The notes beneath the pieces are model-generated. The model saw only the letters and a program-made list of their open reading frames with translations, was not told the DNA's origin and made no database searches. Of a stretch of 64,000 bases of DNA, positions 1 to 9,083 are shown piece by piece. Position 1 is the first letter of the stretch; every line of letters starts with the position of its first letter. Source of the DNA: Exobacillus caeni (lineage in GTDB: Bacteria > Bacillota > Bacilli > Bacillales > Guptibacillaceae); contig NZ_SWLG01000006.1 of the NCBI RefSeq assembly GCF_005747095.1, positions 248,001-312,000 of the forward strand. Direction: 5' to 3'. Made by a program: the position numbers and the translations under genes.

Positions 1-55
1 AAAAAAGAGTAACTCCGCAGAAAGTCGCTCAATAGCCTTGTTTCTACCTGCGTGC

Positions 56-799
56 TTACAATCGGCGAGTTTCTTTTAAATGTTTTAATGCCTTAATATA
101 CGTGTTGATGGAATGGTTTCCTCTTATGCTGCCAGTCTGTATTGAGATGCGGTGGTCTCCTTTTAAATGGCTGTAATACCAGGTTTTATCCGATGTTAGA
201 GAGCGGATTTTTTTAGGGGGGAGCATAGGTACGATATCATGGGTGTTTACCACGCGAAAGCTGCGATCTACCAGCCAGTCATAAACAGTTGTGAATCTTG
301 GATTTCCCGTTCTTGGCGCTCCGAAGTTCATCATAACAGGAAAATCAAAGTGAGCGTTCGAAACAATATCAAGGATAGCTAAGACAGAAAGTGCACCTCC
401 CAGACTGTGCCCGGTTATGTATAGCTTCTTAAAAGGCGATACGGAACGAAAGGCTCGGAAAATTTGTTCCCGGCAAGTTTTATAAATAGAAGTAAAACCG
501 CTATGTGTTAAACCTGCTCCATTAGTAAAAGGAAATCTTTCCTGTCCAACATCCGCATCAGCAATCCAATCAGGGTCCGTTTGGGTGCCACGGAACGCAA
601 GCACAACTTCGCTATCCGACTCCATGACAAACCCGAACCACTCAGGTGTGTTTCCTGTCTGTGCTTTAATGGGAGTAACTAATCTAAAGCCGTCCGGTAC
701 CGTAAATATGCCATCGTTCTTAAATTGTACATATGTCTTCTTACAACAGATCGCCAGGAAAAGAGCAAGCTCAACATTCAGGGGCCTAACAGTTACCAT
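56..799 (-). CDS. Class 3 lipase family protein
   Basis: This 247-residue alpha/beta hydrolase of the lipase class 3 family probably cleaves ester bonds of acylglycerols. The nucleophile elbow GHSLGG puts the catalytic Ser at residue 132, Asp188 lies in THDIVP and His229 in GNHS, so the triad is complete and in the usual order. AFRGT at 68-72 is the conserved family block before the elbow. There is no clear signal peptide, so it is either cytoplasmic or exported by another route. A GGAG lies upstream of the ATG. The substrate cannot be told from sequence. Confidence 0.88.
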   Translation of the reverse strand: MVTVRPLNVELALFLAICCKKTYVQFKNDGIFTVPDGFRLVTPIKAQTGNTPEWFGFVMESDSEVVLAFRGTQTDPDWIADADVGQERFPFTNGAGLTHSGFTSIYKTCREQIFRAFRSVSPFKKLYITGHSLGGALSVLAILDIVSNAHFDFPVMMNFGAPRTGNPRFTTVYDWLVDRSFRVVNTHDIVPMLPPKKIRSLTSDKTWYYSHLKGDHRISIQTGSIRGNHSINTYIKALKHLKETRRL

Positions 800-977
800 A
801 TCTTACAGCTCCAATTCGTTTTTGTAAGATTCTATTCAAAGAGCTGCACATTCTTTCCCTATTGAAAAGAAAAGTTTATCGAAAGGTTTAGGCTCTAATC
901 ATGACCACAATGAAAAAGAGCTGCCAGTAGGGCAAAGAGTTTCTCCTTCACAGTTTCGAAAAACAAGTGTGTTAAAG

Positions 978-1005
978 TTGCAATTCGAGGAAAATATATT
1001 ATAAT
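978..1005 (+). promoter_or_regulatory. Putative sigma-A promoter for trhO copy 1
   Basis: TTGCAA (978-983) and TATAAT (1000-1005) are separated by 16 bases, about 85 bases before the trhO start. Seen by eye only; the spacer is one base short of ideal. Confidence 0.5.
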
Positions 1006-1091
1006 AATTCATTGGGTAAGAATTGAATATGGACTCAGTTACGTGACTTCATTATATTCTTGCAAAATATAAGAAGATAGGTGGTAACAAA

Positions 1092-2060
1092 ATGAGTAAA
1101 GAAATGCCTTACAGAGTCTTGTTGTTCTACAAGTATGTACAAATCGAGGACTATGAGGAATTTGCAGCTAAGCACCTTGCTTTTTGTAAAGAGCTTGGCG
1201 TAAAGGGAAGAATCCTTGTGGCCGAAGAAGGAATCAACGGAACACTCTCCGGTACAGTGGAACAAACGGAAAAATATATCGAAGAATTAACGAGCGATCC
1301 TCGTTTCTCGGACATTGATTTTAAAATAGATGAAGCGGAAGAACATGCATTTAAGAAACTCTTTGTTCGTCCGCGTAATGAAGTGGTCACACTTCGTCTG
1401 GAAGATGACGTTAACCCGAATGAAATAACTGGGAAGCGGTTGGAGCCGGAAGAATGGAAAGAATGGCTGCAACGTGAAGATGTGATCATCCTGGACGCAA
1501 GAAACGACTATGAATATGATCTTGGACACTTCCGGGGAGCTATCAGACCTGATATAAAAACGTTTAAAGAACTTCCGGATTGGGTTAGGGAAAACCTTGC
1601 TGACCAAAAGGAGAAAACGATCATGACTTATTGCACAGGCGGTATTCGCTGTGAAAAGTTCTCCGGGTTCCTTGTAAAAGAAGGATTTAAAGATGTTGCC
1701 CAGCTACACGGCGGTATTGTGAAATACGGAAAAGACGAAGAAGCCAAGGGCGAGCTCTGGGACGGCCAATGCTATGTGTTCGATGAGCGTATTGCAGTCC
1801 CGATCAACCGTAAGGAGCATGTGGTAGTAGGTAAAGATTACTTTACTGGCGAACCGTGTGAGCGATATGTAAACTGTGCCAATCCGGAATGCAACGAGCA
1901 GATCCTTGCTTCTGAGGAAAATGAGCATAAATATCTTCGTTCATGTTCGCATGAATGCCGCGTACATCCGAGGAACCGTTATGTAAAAGAACATAACCTT
2001 TCAGAGGAAGAAGTACAAAATCGTTTAGCACAGCTTGAAAAAGAAGAAGCAGTTAATTGA
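1092..2060 (+). CDS. trhO: tRNA uridine(34) hydroxylase TrhO, rhodanese-like (copy 1)
   Basis: This 322-residue protein belongs to the UPF0176/YceA (B. subtilis YbfQ) family. Members hydroxylate tRNA uridine 34 as the first step toward 5-methoxyuridine-type wobble modifications. An N-terminal domain of about 110 residues is followed by a rhodanese domain ([12 protein letters not shown] at about 135-146). The active-site Cys is C181 in YCTGGIRC, with C187 nearby. The C-terminal cysteine-rich tail is thinner than in the second copy at 9544-10458. The AGGTGGTAACAAA upstream of the ATG supports the start. It appears monocistronic, with its own promoter and terminator. Confidence 0.9.
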   Translation: MSKEMPYRVLLFYKYVQIEDYEEFAAKHLAFCKELGVKGRILVAEEGINGTLSGTVEQTEKYIEELTSDPRFSDIDFKIDEAEEHAFKKLFVRPRNEVVTLRLEDDVNPNEITGKRLEPEEWKEWLQREDVIILDARNDYEYDLGHFRGAIRPDIKTFKELPDWVRENLADQKEKTIMTYCTGGIRCEKFSGFLVKEGFKDVAQLHGGIVKYGKDEEAKGELWDGQCYVFDERIAVPINRKEHVVVGKDYFTGEPCERYVNCANPECNEQILASEENEHKYLRSCSHECRVHPRNRYVKEHNLSEEEVQNRLAQLEKEEAVN

Positions 2061-2064
2061 TAAA

Positions 2065-2108
2065 AACTCAAACGGCCTGCATGAAGGTTGGCCGTTTGAG
2101 TTTTATTT
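2065..2108. terminator. Bidirectional intrinsic terminator
   Basis: A 13-bp perfect stem (2065-2077 with 2090-2102, AACTCAAACGGCC and its complement) is followed by TTTTATTTTTT. It sits between the convergent trhO and the gene at 2103-3011 and, flanked by A-run and T-run, can serve both. Confidence 0.85.
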
Positions 2109-3011
2109 TTTGTCGTACCTTATCTTGTTCAGTTTTAACAGCTGTTGAATTCTCTGGACCTTTTTTCCTTCCAAAGTATCAAGATGGTTATGCAGCGTAA
2201 GCTCCATCTGGCATAAAGCTTCAAAAACAGATTCCTTTTGTCTTGTCTGATTTTCAATGCTTAAGGAAAGATAGGTATGAAGAAGAGACGGAAGGTCATC
2301 CCTGATAATTCTTCTTATCTCATGCTTTTCTTCAAGGTCAAACAGATCAAAATCGGGCAGCAGTTGCTTTGTGATCGACATCATTCTTTCAACCCTACCC
2401 TGAATAGAAGCTTCAAGGGAGAGATTATGATAATGATGAAAGTATAATCGATCCAGTTCCTTTTTTAAAGGTTCATTCGAATTTACCGTTGATAAACTGT
2501 GGATAGAACTTTTCCTATCAGTTAAGTTATCAATCAATGTATCATCAAGGAGGGTTATTTTATAAAAGATACCTTGAAAGTATGGTGACCGTTTAATATT
2601 CCGTTTAAAGATACGTCCTCGATCATTAAACATGATGATCGATTTTCTGCATTTACCAGTGCCGTTTTTAGAATGGATGAACTTTCGGTAACATTCGATA
2701 AAAAACTTTTTTTTAAGATGCGAACCTATATGGGTAGAAGCTTTAGACGTATCGATGCCCTGGACAGCAATGAATCTTTTGGATACTCGTACGGTAACCG
2801 TGTATCCTTTCAGTTTTTTCTTCCATTTACGATTGTCAGGTACCTCATTATTTCGGGCGTTATTAATCAGTTCATCCAAAAAGGCTTCCGTTTCCTGTAG
2901 AAGGTGTTGGGAACTTTGGTCATCCATCAGTTCCTTTTCCACAGTTTTATACCTTGAAGGGAGCAGTTTTTCAATCCAGGGCGGATAATAATTTTCTTCT
3001 AAGAACACCAT
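2103..3011 (-). CDS. Uncharacterised protein linked to a TelA-family gene
   Basis: I do not recognise this 302-residue protein. It has no signal peptide or membrane segment. The middle (about 75-170) is rich in basic and aromatic residues. The C-terminal half looks helical, and the last 40 residues read as an amphipathic helix ending in KLNKIRYDKK. The gene lies 18 bases downstream of the TelA-family gene and is surely cotranscribed with it. I chose the ATG at 3011 because AAGGAAG lies 7 bases upstream. It does not resemble XpaC or YceG, the usual neighbours of TelA proteins in B. subtilis. Confidence 0.7.
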   Translation of the reverse strand: MVFLEENYYPPWIEKLLPSRYKTVEKELMDDQSSQHLLQETEAFLDELINNARNNEVPDNRKWKKKLKGYTVTVRVSKRFIAVQGIDTSKASTHIGSHLKKKFFIECYRKFIHSKNGTGKCRKSIIMFNDRGRIFKRNIKRSPYFQGIFYKITLLDDTLIDNLTDRKSSIHSLSTVNSNEPLKKELDRLYFHHYHNLSLEASIQGRVERMMSITKQLLPDFDLFDLEEKHEIRRIIRDDLPSLLHTYLSLSIENQTRQKESVFEALCQMELTLHNHLDTLEGKKVQRIQQLLKLNKIRYDKK

Positions 3012-3029
3012 CAAAACACTTCCTTATCT

Positions 3030-4106
3030 TCATTCTGATGCTTTTTCTTCAATTTTTTCATTATATAGGGAAGATCCGGATAGTTTTGTCCGCATTTCTT
3101 TATTAAGCTGATCCAGCTCTTCGACAAACTTTTTGCCTGTTTCAACGATACGATCATTCGATTGTTCGGTTAACTTTATCGCTTCGAACACATCATCGTA
3201 TGCCTTTCTAAAAGATTCGATTGCAATCGCAGGTTCTTCGAGCGTTTTTAGAGTTTCTTCCGTATTCGTCCTAAGCATTTCAGAATTTCTGAGCAGCATG
3301 GTTTCTGTTGCCTTGTTGACATTCTGAACGGCATCGATAACTTTTTTCTGGTTGCCAAGTGCAAGCTGGATCGAAGCAGAGACCGTAATAATGTTTTTTG
3401 TCATCGTTACTGCGTTGAAGATCGCTTCTTCTAGTTTGTCGTTGTTTTCGGTAATAATATCAACCGAAGCCATCGATTGTCGAAGAACCATGACCGCCTG
3501 TGACATATTCTTTACGCGTGTTACTACTTTTTGCTGTGCTTTTTGTAATGGAAGAGGGTTTTCTTTCCATTCATCTTCTGCCATTTTGTCATCAAGCATT
3601 TCCATTAACGTTTGTCCGAGGTCGATTTGTTCTTCAAGGCCGTCAATTCTCTCTTTCGCAACTTCCTTTAGTTGCTCCAGCATCACATTATCTTCCTGGA
3701 GCTTGTCTCTTCCTGTAAGCAACGCTTCAACAATTTGTTCCACTTGGGCTTCAACAGTCTTATATTTCTTTGCATAAACTTCAACTTCATTTCGGCCCAT
3801 AAGGCGGTTTAAAAGCGAAGACATTTTACTTTTCTTTAAATGAACCGGTTCGAGCTCAGATACATGGTCACGCAGTTTATGAAGATTATCTGGCAACTCA
3901 TTGTTAGGTTGATTCAGCATTTCTTTTACAGGCCTTTTTAAAGCTTCGAGAGACTCGCCTGCTTTTTTTTGCGCATCTTCTCCTAATCCCGATAGAGCCT
4001 GGAGAATTTTTTCTGTATCATTGTTGTCATCGATATGCTTTAGAAGTTCTATTGCTTTCGTTTTCTTATTTATTTGGTTAGTTTCTTCAGAAGTATTGGA
4101 AGCCAT
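3030..4106 (-). CDS. TelA-family (toxic anion resistance) protein, YceH/YaaN-like
   Basis: This 358-residue cytosolic, strongly helical protein is of the TelA family, originally tied to tellurite resistance and later to envelope stress and antimicrobials. Typical segments seen are the N-terminal block around LNRLMGRNEVEVYAKKY, the central VVTRVKNMSQAVMVLRQS and the SIQLALGNQKKVIDAVQ helix. Long coiled-coil-prone helices run throughout. The start is the ATG at 4106, with AAAAGGAG eight bases upstream; an in-frame TTG/GTG nine bases earlier would overlap that site. It is followed by an unknown gene at 2103-3011, apparently as a two-gene operon. Confidence 0.88.
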   Translation of the reverse strand: MASNTSEETNQINKKTKAIELLKHIDDNNDTEKILQALSGLGEDAQKKAGESLEALKRPVKEMLNQPNNELPDNLHKLRDHVSELEPVHLKKSKMSSLLNRLMGRNEVEVYAKKYKTVEAQVEQIVEALLTGRDKLQEDNVMLEQLKEVAKERIDGLEEQIDLGQTLMEMLDDKMAEDEWKENPLPLQKAQQKVVTRVKNMSQAVMVLRQSMASVDIITENNDKLEEAIFNAVTMTKNIITVSASIQLALGNQKKVIDAVQNVNKATETMLLRNSEMLRTNTEETLKTLEEPAIAIESFRKAYDDVFEAIKLTEQSNDRIVETGKKFVEELDQLNKEMRTKLSGSSLYNEKIEEKASE

Positions 4107-4336
4107 TAGAATCACTCCTTTTTTAACTATAAATCACTGGAAGTTTTAATTGTATACTTTTATACGAAAGTCCTTTTAAAAAGGTTTCGTTGTATTGTAA
4201 TATTCGTTATAGTAATTAAATTCCCCTTTATAACATGAAGAAACATAGCTGGTTTATATTTGTTGAAAGATAATGGTGGTACTGGTATGTTTGAAAATGA
4301 AAGAAAGGCGAGTTTAAATACTAAGAGGTGATAAAA

Positions 4337-4576
4337 GTGACTGATAAAAAAGTGATTGTTTATACACAGCCAAGCTGCCCGCCTTGCCAGATCGTTAAAG
4401 AATTTTTAACCCACCACAATGTAAACTTTACTTCTTATAATGTGAAGGAAGATAAAAACGCCCTTAATGAAATGGTGAAAAATTATAATTCTATGTCAAC
4501 GCCAACCATCGTGATCGGAGAAGAAGTGGTTACTGGTTTTAATCAGGAACAATTGGAAAAACTGCTCAATCTTTAA
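4337..4576 (+). CDS. Glutaredoxin-like thiol protein
   Basis: This small single-domain thioredoxin-fold protein of 79 residues is of the glutaredoxin/NrdH type. A CPPC active site lies near the N terminus in YTQPSCPPCQIV, and the cis-proline segment STPTIVIG is followed by the GFNQEQL loop typical of glutaredoxins. It likely reduces protein disulfides in the cytosol. I prefer the GTG at 4337, preceded by AGAGGTG at 4325; the earlier GTG at 4328 is itself part of that ribosome site. Confidence 0.88.
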   Translation: MTDKKVIVYTQPSCPPCQIVKEFLTHHNVNFTSYNVKEDKNALNEMVKNYNSMSTPTIVIGEEVVTGFNQEQLEKLLNL

Positions 4577-4641
4577 AGGGCTCCCATTTTTAGGGGGCTT
4601 TCTATTATGGTGAAATGTTACAGAAAAAGGAGAGGAAGATA

Positions 4642-5784
4642 GTGGATTCTTTCATAAAAAATGAAAGGCAAGAAAAGCTTGTAAAGCGGGCGAAAGAACT
4701 GGCTGAGCGGTTTAAGGAAAATACAGCACGCATCGACCAGGACGCCCAGTTGCCTTTTGCGAATATCGATATGCTTAAATCAGCCGGATTTCTTGGGTTA
4801 GCTGTTCCTGAGGAGTATGGGGGAGAAGAAATTTCCCTTTATGAGCTTGTTTTGGTTTTAGAACAGCTTGCACAGGGAGATGCTGCAACAGCGCTGGGCT
4901 TTGGATGGCACCTGGGAGTATTGATGGATATTAGAGACCGTAGAACCTGGGATGAGGAGACATTTAAATCATTGTGCTTACAGATTGTAGAACAAAATGC
5001 TTTCCTTAACAGAGCGCAAACTGAACCTGAGACAGGCGATCCAACAAGAGGAGGAGTACCAGCAACAACAGCATCCAATCCTAATGGAAAATGGATTCTT
5101 AATGGAAAGAAGACCTATACAACGTTTGGGGATGCACTTGATCATATTATCGTTAAAGCAACGATTGAGGGAACGGAAGATATTGCGGATTTCTTAGTGA
5201 AAGCAGACCAGGAAGGTATAGCATTAGAAAAAAAATGGGATACACTTGGCATGCGTGGAACGAGAAGCGATGATTTGATTCTGGAAAACGTAGAAGCCAC
5301 TCTCGTGGAAACGTATGATAAGGAACGAAAAGAAGGGCTACCTCCTGCATGGTTATTGCATATTCCCCCCGTATATGTGGGCATTGCACTCGCAGCAAGG
5401 AAAGAAGCAATCGAATTTGCAAAATCTTATCAGCCAAATAGTTTGCCTCATCCGATCAGCGAGGTTCCGCATATTCAGTCTAAAATAGGTGAACTAGAGC
5501 TTGAGCTTATCACCGGAAGGCATACACTTTATTCAATCGCTAAAAAGTGGGACGAGGATAAAGAAAAAAGGATTGCGATGGCGGGAGAACTCTTTGCAGC
5601 TAAGCATGTAGCTGTGAATGCAGCGATCAAAGCTGTAGACCTTTCCATGAAAATCGTTGGCGGAAGGAGTTTATCAAAAGATTTTCCATTTGAACGTTAC
5701 TATCGTGATGTAAGAGCAGGATTGCATAATCCGCCTGTTGATGATTTAACTCTCCATGTGCTTGCAGGAATGGCTTTGAAATAA
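4642..5784 (+). CDS. Acyl-CoA dehydrogenase family flavoprotein
   Basis: This 380-residue protein has the three-part acyl-CoA dehydrogenase layout: an N-terminal helical domain (GFLGLAVPEEYGG), a middle beta domain (NGKWILNGKKTYTT and later DTLGMRGTRSDD) and a C-terminal helical domain ending in the FERYYRDVRAG block that precedes the active-site region. It probably oxidises an acyl-CoA or related thioester with FAD, but substrate specificity is unknown. GTG at 4642 with AAAGGAGAGG about 7 bases upstream is a better start than the ATG at 4615, which lies before that site. No fatty-acid oxidation genes are adjacent. Confidence 0.85.
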   Translation: MDSFIKNERQEKLVKRAKELAERFKENTARIDQDAQLPFANIDMLKSAGFLGLAVPEEYGGEEISLYELVLVLEQLAQGDAATALGFGWHLGVLMDIRDRRTWDEETFKSLCLQIVEQNAFLNRAQTEPETGDPTRGGVPATTASNPNGKWILNGKKTYTTFGDALDHIIVKATIEGTEDIADFLVKADQEGIALEKKWDTLGMRGTRSDDLILENVEATLVETYDKERKEGLPPAWLLHIPPVYVGIALAARKEAIEFAKSYQPNSLPHPISEVPHIQSKIGELELELITGRHTLYSIAKKWDEDKEKRIAMAGELFAAKHVAVNAAIKAVDLSMKIVGGRSLSKDFPFERYYRDVRAGLHNPPVDDLTLHVLAGMALK

Positions 5785-5792
5785 CAACTGCC

Positions 5793-5810
5793 ACCGGTCG
5801 ATCGACCGGT
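5793..5810. other. Perfect 18-base palindrome after acyl-CoA dehydrogenase
   Basis: ACCGGTCGATCGACCGGT is perfectly self-complementary with no loop, followed by ATTTATTTTG. It could fold with a UCGA-type turn as a weak terminator for the upstream gene, or be an operator half-site pair. Confidence 0.6.
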
Positions 5811-5900
5811 ATTTATTTTGAGCAAATAAACATGGCCGTATAAACCAATAATAAATAAAAATCTAATACTATCTAAGGAATATGGAAAGGGGGTCTTCCT

Positions 5901-6671
5901 TTGGATTATAAACAAAAGTGCCTTGCTTTTTTTGCGGGAATTCTATCAATGATGTTGTTTATTTCAGAAACCAACGCTAATCCGGTGAAGGAGGATAGAT
6001 ATTTTTTTGAAAAACAGGGAAGAGCGATCTGGGAAGTTCCGACTGAGAAAAAAGTAGTGGCAATTACATTTGATGATGGCCCGAGTGAAAAATACACACC
6101 TCAAATTCTTGATGTTTTAAAGAAGTATGACGCAAAAGCGACCTTCTTTGTTGTTGGTTCGAGGCTGATTGACCAGCCGGATATCGTAAAAAGGCAAGTA
6201 AAAGCTGGCCATGAACTGGCCAACCATACTTACGATCATCCAAATTTCAGAGGACTGACAGAAGTTGAAATCAGAGACGAGATAAGAAAGACAAAGAAAG
6301 CCATATTCGATCTAACTGGTTACTATCCAGTTCTGTTCAGGCCGCCGGGCGGATTCTATAACAACACGATCATAAGCACGGCAAACAATGAAGGATATAC
6401 TGTGGTGATGTGGTCCTGGCACCAGGATACTTATGATTGGAAGCAACCGGGTGTTAATAAAATCGTTAGAAAAGTTGTCAAAAATGTCAAAAACGGCGAT
6501 ATCATTCTTATGCATGACTATGGTGGTAACAGGCGGCAGACTGTTGAAGCGCTTAAGCAGATCATCCCTGCCTTAGAGAAAAAGGGGTATCGGTTTATAA
6601 CGGTTTCAGAATTGATTAAAATGCATCCGAACTATCGATACCTCGAAAGAATAGGAAAGATTAATTCTTGA
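5901..6671 (+). CDS. Polysaccharide deacetylase (NodB domain), exported
   Basis: This 256-residue carbohydrate esterase 4 protein begins with a signal peptide or anchor (hydrophobic about 8-22, ending near SETNANP). All five NodB motifs are visible: TFDDGPS with the catalytic Asp and metal Asp, the metal-binding NHTYDH, FRPPGG, WSWHQDTYDW and ILMHDYGG. It should remove N-acetyl groups from peptidoglycan or a similar polymer outside the membrane, like the PdaA/PgdA group. The start is TTG at 5901, with AAAGGGGG about 8 bases upstream. It stands alone between terminators. Confidence 0.9.
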   Translation: MDYKQKCLAFFAGILSMMLFISETNANPVKEDRYFFEKQGRAIWEVPTEKKVVAITFDDGPSEKYTPQILDVLKKYDAKATFFVVGSRLIDQPDIVKRQVKAGHELANHTYDHPNFRGLTEVEIRDEIRKTKKAIFDLTGYYPVLFRPPGGFYNNTIISTANNEGYTVVMWSWHQDTYDWKQPGVNKIVRKVVKNVKNGDIILMHDYGGNRRQTVEALKQIIPALEKKGYRFITVSELIKMHPNYRYLERIGKINS

Positions 6672-6712
6672 GTTACCACCACCTGGCTCAAGCTTGAAGT
6701 ATGGATTCTTAC

Positions 6713-6745
6713 AAAAAAGGCCGTTAAAACACGGCTTTCTTTCAG
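6713..6745. terminator. Intrinsic terminator between convergent genes
   Basis: A short hairpin GGCCGT...ACGGCTT is flanked by an A-run on the left and TTTCTTT on the right. It lies between the deacetylase and the convergent HAD phosphatase and could act in both directions. Confidence 0.65.
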
Positions 6746-6750
6746 AATTA

Positions 6751-7269
6751 TTATTTTTTGTCGGTATTGTCTAAGATCCAATCTACAGCTGAACCGATTG
6801 ACTTTGTTGAGTGATTTGCTCCTGGTTCATATTTTCCGATAAAAACAGTTTTGGTTCCAGCCTTCTTGCCGGCCAGGATATCGGTGTCCCTGTCTCCCAC
6901 CATATAACTTTCACTGAGATTTATTTTATATTTTCCCGCAAGGTCTGTGATCATTTTTCCCTCCGGTTTTCGGCAGGCACACCCTGCTTTAGGTTTATGA
7001 GGGCAATAGGCGATATCATCTATAACCGCGCCGTCTTTTTTTAGTTCTGTGATCATTTTATCGTGGATATTCTGAAGCATTTCTTCTTTCATAAACCCCA
7101 GTCCGACACCGCCTTGATTTGTGACAACGAACACTTTGAAACCATGGTCGTTTAATCTTTTTATTGCATCCCCGGCTTCCTCAAATAATATTAAATCTTC
7201 AGGAGTATTAACATATCGAACATGATCATTGATTACACCATCTCGGTCAAGAAAAACAGCTTTTTCCAT
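6751..7269 (-). CDS. HAD-IIIA phosphatase, GmhB/HisB-N type
   Basis: This 172-residue HAD-superfamily phosphatase resembles D-glycero-D-manno-heptose 1,7-bisphosphate 7-phosphatase and the HisB N-terminal domain. FLDRDGVIN at 6-14 holds the nucleophile and acid Asp residues, VTNQGGVG is motif II, and GDRDTDILAG is the motif IV metal-binding acid pair. The zinc loop CPHKPKAGCACRKPEGK is typical of the GmhB group. No heptose or histidine genes are adjacent, so the real substrate may be another sugar phosphate. It is transcribed alone. Confidence 0.88.
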   Translation of the reverse strand: MEKAVFLDRDGVINDHVRYVNTPEDLILFEEAGDAIKRLNDHGFKVFVVTNQGGVGLGFMKEEMLQNIHDKMITELKKDGAVIDDIAYCPHKPKAGCACRKPEGKMITDLAGKYKINLSESYMVGDRDTDILAGKKAGTKTVFIGKYEPGANHSTKSIGSAVDWILDNTDKK

Positions 7270-7335
7270 AAAATAAAAACACCTTACCTTAGCAAAAGTT
7301 ACCTGTAGTATACCCTGAATAGCATGAATAAAAAA

Positions 7336-8151
7336 CTAGCCGGTAACTCTGGGCTTTGTAGGATCGCAGCCCGGAGGAGAAACCGTGCTAGTGTCCGCTA
7401 ACTTATTAAGATAATAGCATTCTTCACGTGCCATATGGTCAGCCATCAGGGGAGTAAGCGTTGATAACAGTTGCTTGCTGAGTCCCATTTCTTCTAGTTC
7501 TCTTAAAAAAGTCTTAAAGATTTTCATTTCGATGTTCACGCTTTCGTTGAAGCGTTCCAGAACAGGAAAGTCGTTTAGATTCGCCCTTAGAAATCCGGCT
7601 ATTTCTACTGCTTTTAGGTAAAAGTGTTCAAACTGCTGTGTAAAATGAAGGCTTTTTGTTTTAAGTTTTGTTTCGGTTCGATTCATGGAATCTGAAATGG
7701 CGCCTGCATGGCCTGCTGCATCAAGCAGCCAGAGCAAATGATGATGTACTTCATGCTGCTTTGGAGGTGCTTTTTCATGAACTAAGTAAGAGAGAATTCT
7801 AATGTATTCGTCCAGTTCATTTACCATATGATTCAAAAAAACAGCGGTAAGATGAATAGAAAGTTTTCCGATTAACAAATTTCGAATGATCGCAAGCTTA
7901 TATTCCCTTAACCGGCCGGCCGCATCATAAGCTTTCTTACTTAGTTCCAGGAGAGATTGATGGTTAACGGACTTCCTTGAATCTTCTAATAATTGGTCAA
8001 ACAACACGATGAATTGCTTCGCCTGTTTTACATTAGCTTTTTCGTTAGGGGCGAGCGCTGAATGGATAAATCTTGAATGATCACCAAGTATCTGAAGCCA
8101 AAAGCGATGTTCATAAATGGCAGTTTTGATATATTCCGTTTGATTCAACAC
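7336..8151 (-). CDS. DUF2935 family protein
   Basis: This protein of about 271 residues is built of helical hairpins. It carries EHRFWLQILGDHSRFIH near the N terminus and a related HHHLLWLLDAAGHAG segment later, suggesting two copies of a four-helix, metal-binding-like bundle. Several His and Glu residues (EHRFW, DHMAREECYY) could bind metal. I recognise it as the DUF2935 family common in Bacillus and clostridia, function unknown. Start choice is uncertain: GTG at 8157, GTG at 8151 and TTG at 8148 all follow CAGGGAGTG, and spacing favours 8151 or 8148. Confidence 0.82.
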   Translation of the reverse strand: MLNQTEYIKTAIYEHRFWLQILGDHSRFIHSALAPNEKANVKQAKQFIVLFDQLLEDSRKSVNHQSLLELSKKAYDAAGRLREYKLAIIRNLLIGKLSIHLTAVFLNHMVNELDEYIRILSYLVHEKAPPKQHEVHHHLLWLLDAAGHAGAISDSMNRTETKLKTKSLHFTQQFEHFYLKAVEIAGFLRANLNDFPVLERFNESVNIEMKIFKTFLRELEEMGLSKQLLSTLTPLMADHMAREECYYLNKLADTSTVSPPGCDPTKPRVTG

Positions 8152-8345
8152 ATTCACTCCCTGTTTAGACCTGCGATATAAATCATTAAAAACGTATGAA
8201 TGGAAAGTTGAAAATAGACCGCTGTTTTTCAGTTGTGGGAAATAATGGCGTTCCTTCCTTTACACTCCTATTGTTTTATCCTCTTTTGTCCTTTAGGGTT
8301 ATGGGTAGCCTGCCTGCCTTATCTCTTAAGGAGGGAAATAACGAA

Positions 8346-8999
8346 ATGAAAAAAGCATTGTCAAAAGCTCTCTTACTATTTTTAAGTTTTATTGTAATGG
8401 TTTCTGTTTTTATATATAAGAATCATAATCTTGCAGAAGCAAACGGACCGGTCGTAAAAGTTAACAAGGTAGATGCAGAAATTAAAGAAACGCAAAAAAT
8501 TGTTAATCAGCTTGATTTTAAAGAAGAAAATGATTTGAATGATTATGATACAAAAGAGGAAGTAGCAATCGCACAAATTATAGAACCAAAAAAAGTTGAA
8601 TTGTCTGCTTACCAATCCTGGCAGCAAATAATAGGCACAACATATTCAGTTAAGGAAATCGAAATGCTTGCAAAACTTGTTCATGGAGAAGCAAGAGGAG
8701 AATCTTTTGAGGGAAAAGCTGCTGTTGCAGCTGTTACATTAAATCGTATACAGTCACAGAGTTTTCCAGATAATTTAAAAGATGTTATCTACCAACCAAG
8801 AGCCTATACAGCGGTTGCTGATGGCCAGTTCAACAAGAAGCCTACCGGTGAAGCATATAAAGCTGTCTACCTTGCCCTTAAAGGGTGGGATCCGACTGAC
8901 GGCGCATTGTTCTATTATAATCCCAAAACTGCTACATCAGAGTGGATTCGAACTCGTCCAACTATCAAAAAAATAGATAAACATGTTTTCGCCCGCTAA
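8346..8999 (+). CDS. SleB/CwlJ-family cell wall hydrolase
   Basis: This 217-residue protein has an N-terminal signal/anchor helix (about 5-25) and a low-complexity linker. Its C-terminal hydrolase_2 domain starts around residue 100, with LVHGEARGE carrying the likely catalytic Glu115, then AAVTLNRI and the closing FYYNPKTATSEWI block. Family members are lytic enzymes of the spore cortex or vegetative wall. The ATG at 8346 follows AAGGAGGG; reading further upstream is possible but adds a segment without a ribosome site. It lacks the peptidoglycan-binding domain of true SleB, so its germination role is uncertain. Confidence 0.87.
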   Translation: MKKALSKALLLFLSFIVMVSVFIYKNHNLAEANGPVVKVNKVDAEIKETQKIVNQLDFKEENDLNDYDTKEEVAIAQIIEPKKVELSAYQSWQQIIGTTYSVKEIEMLAKLVHGEARGESFEGKAAVAAVTLNRIQSQSFPDNLKDVIYQPRAYTAVADGQFNKKPTGEAYKAVYLALKGWDPTDGALFYYNPKTATSEWIRTRPTIKKIDKHVFAR

Positions 9000-9001
9000 A
9001 G

Positions 9002-9031
9002 ACACTTCTCATTCCTGGGAAGTGTTTTTTT
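9002..9031 (+). terminator. Intrinsic terminator
   Basis: A 7-bp stem (ACACTTC with GAAGTGT) is followed by seven T residues, directly after the SleB-like gene. Confidence 0.8.
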
Positions 9032-9083
9032 GAGCTATTCTTGATATGCTAAGAAAAAGTATTAAACGGGGGAGGACAATGAT

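Noticed and set aside
8196-8345. Fifty-residue extension of the SleB-like protein
   Set aside because: No ribosome site at 8196, while AAGGAGGG precedes ATG 8346, which directly begins a signal/anchor helix.
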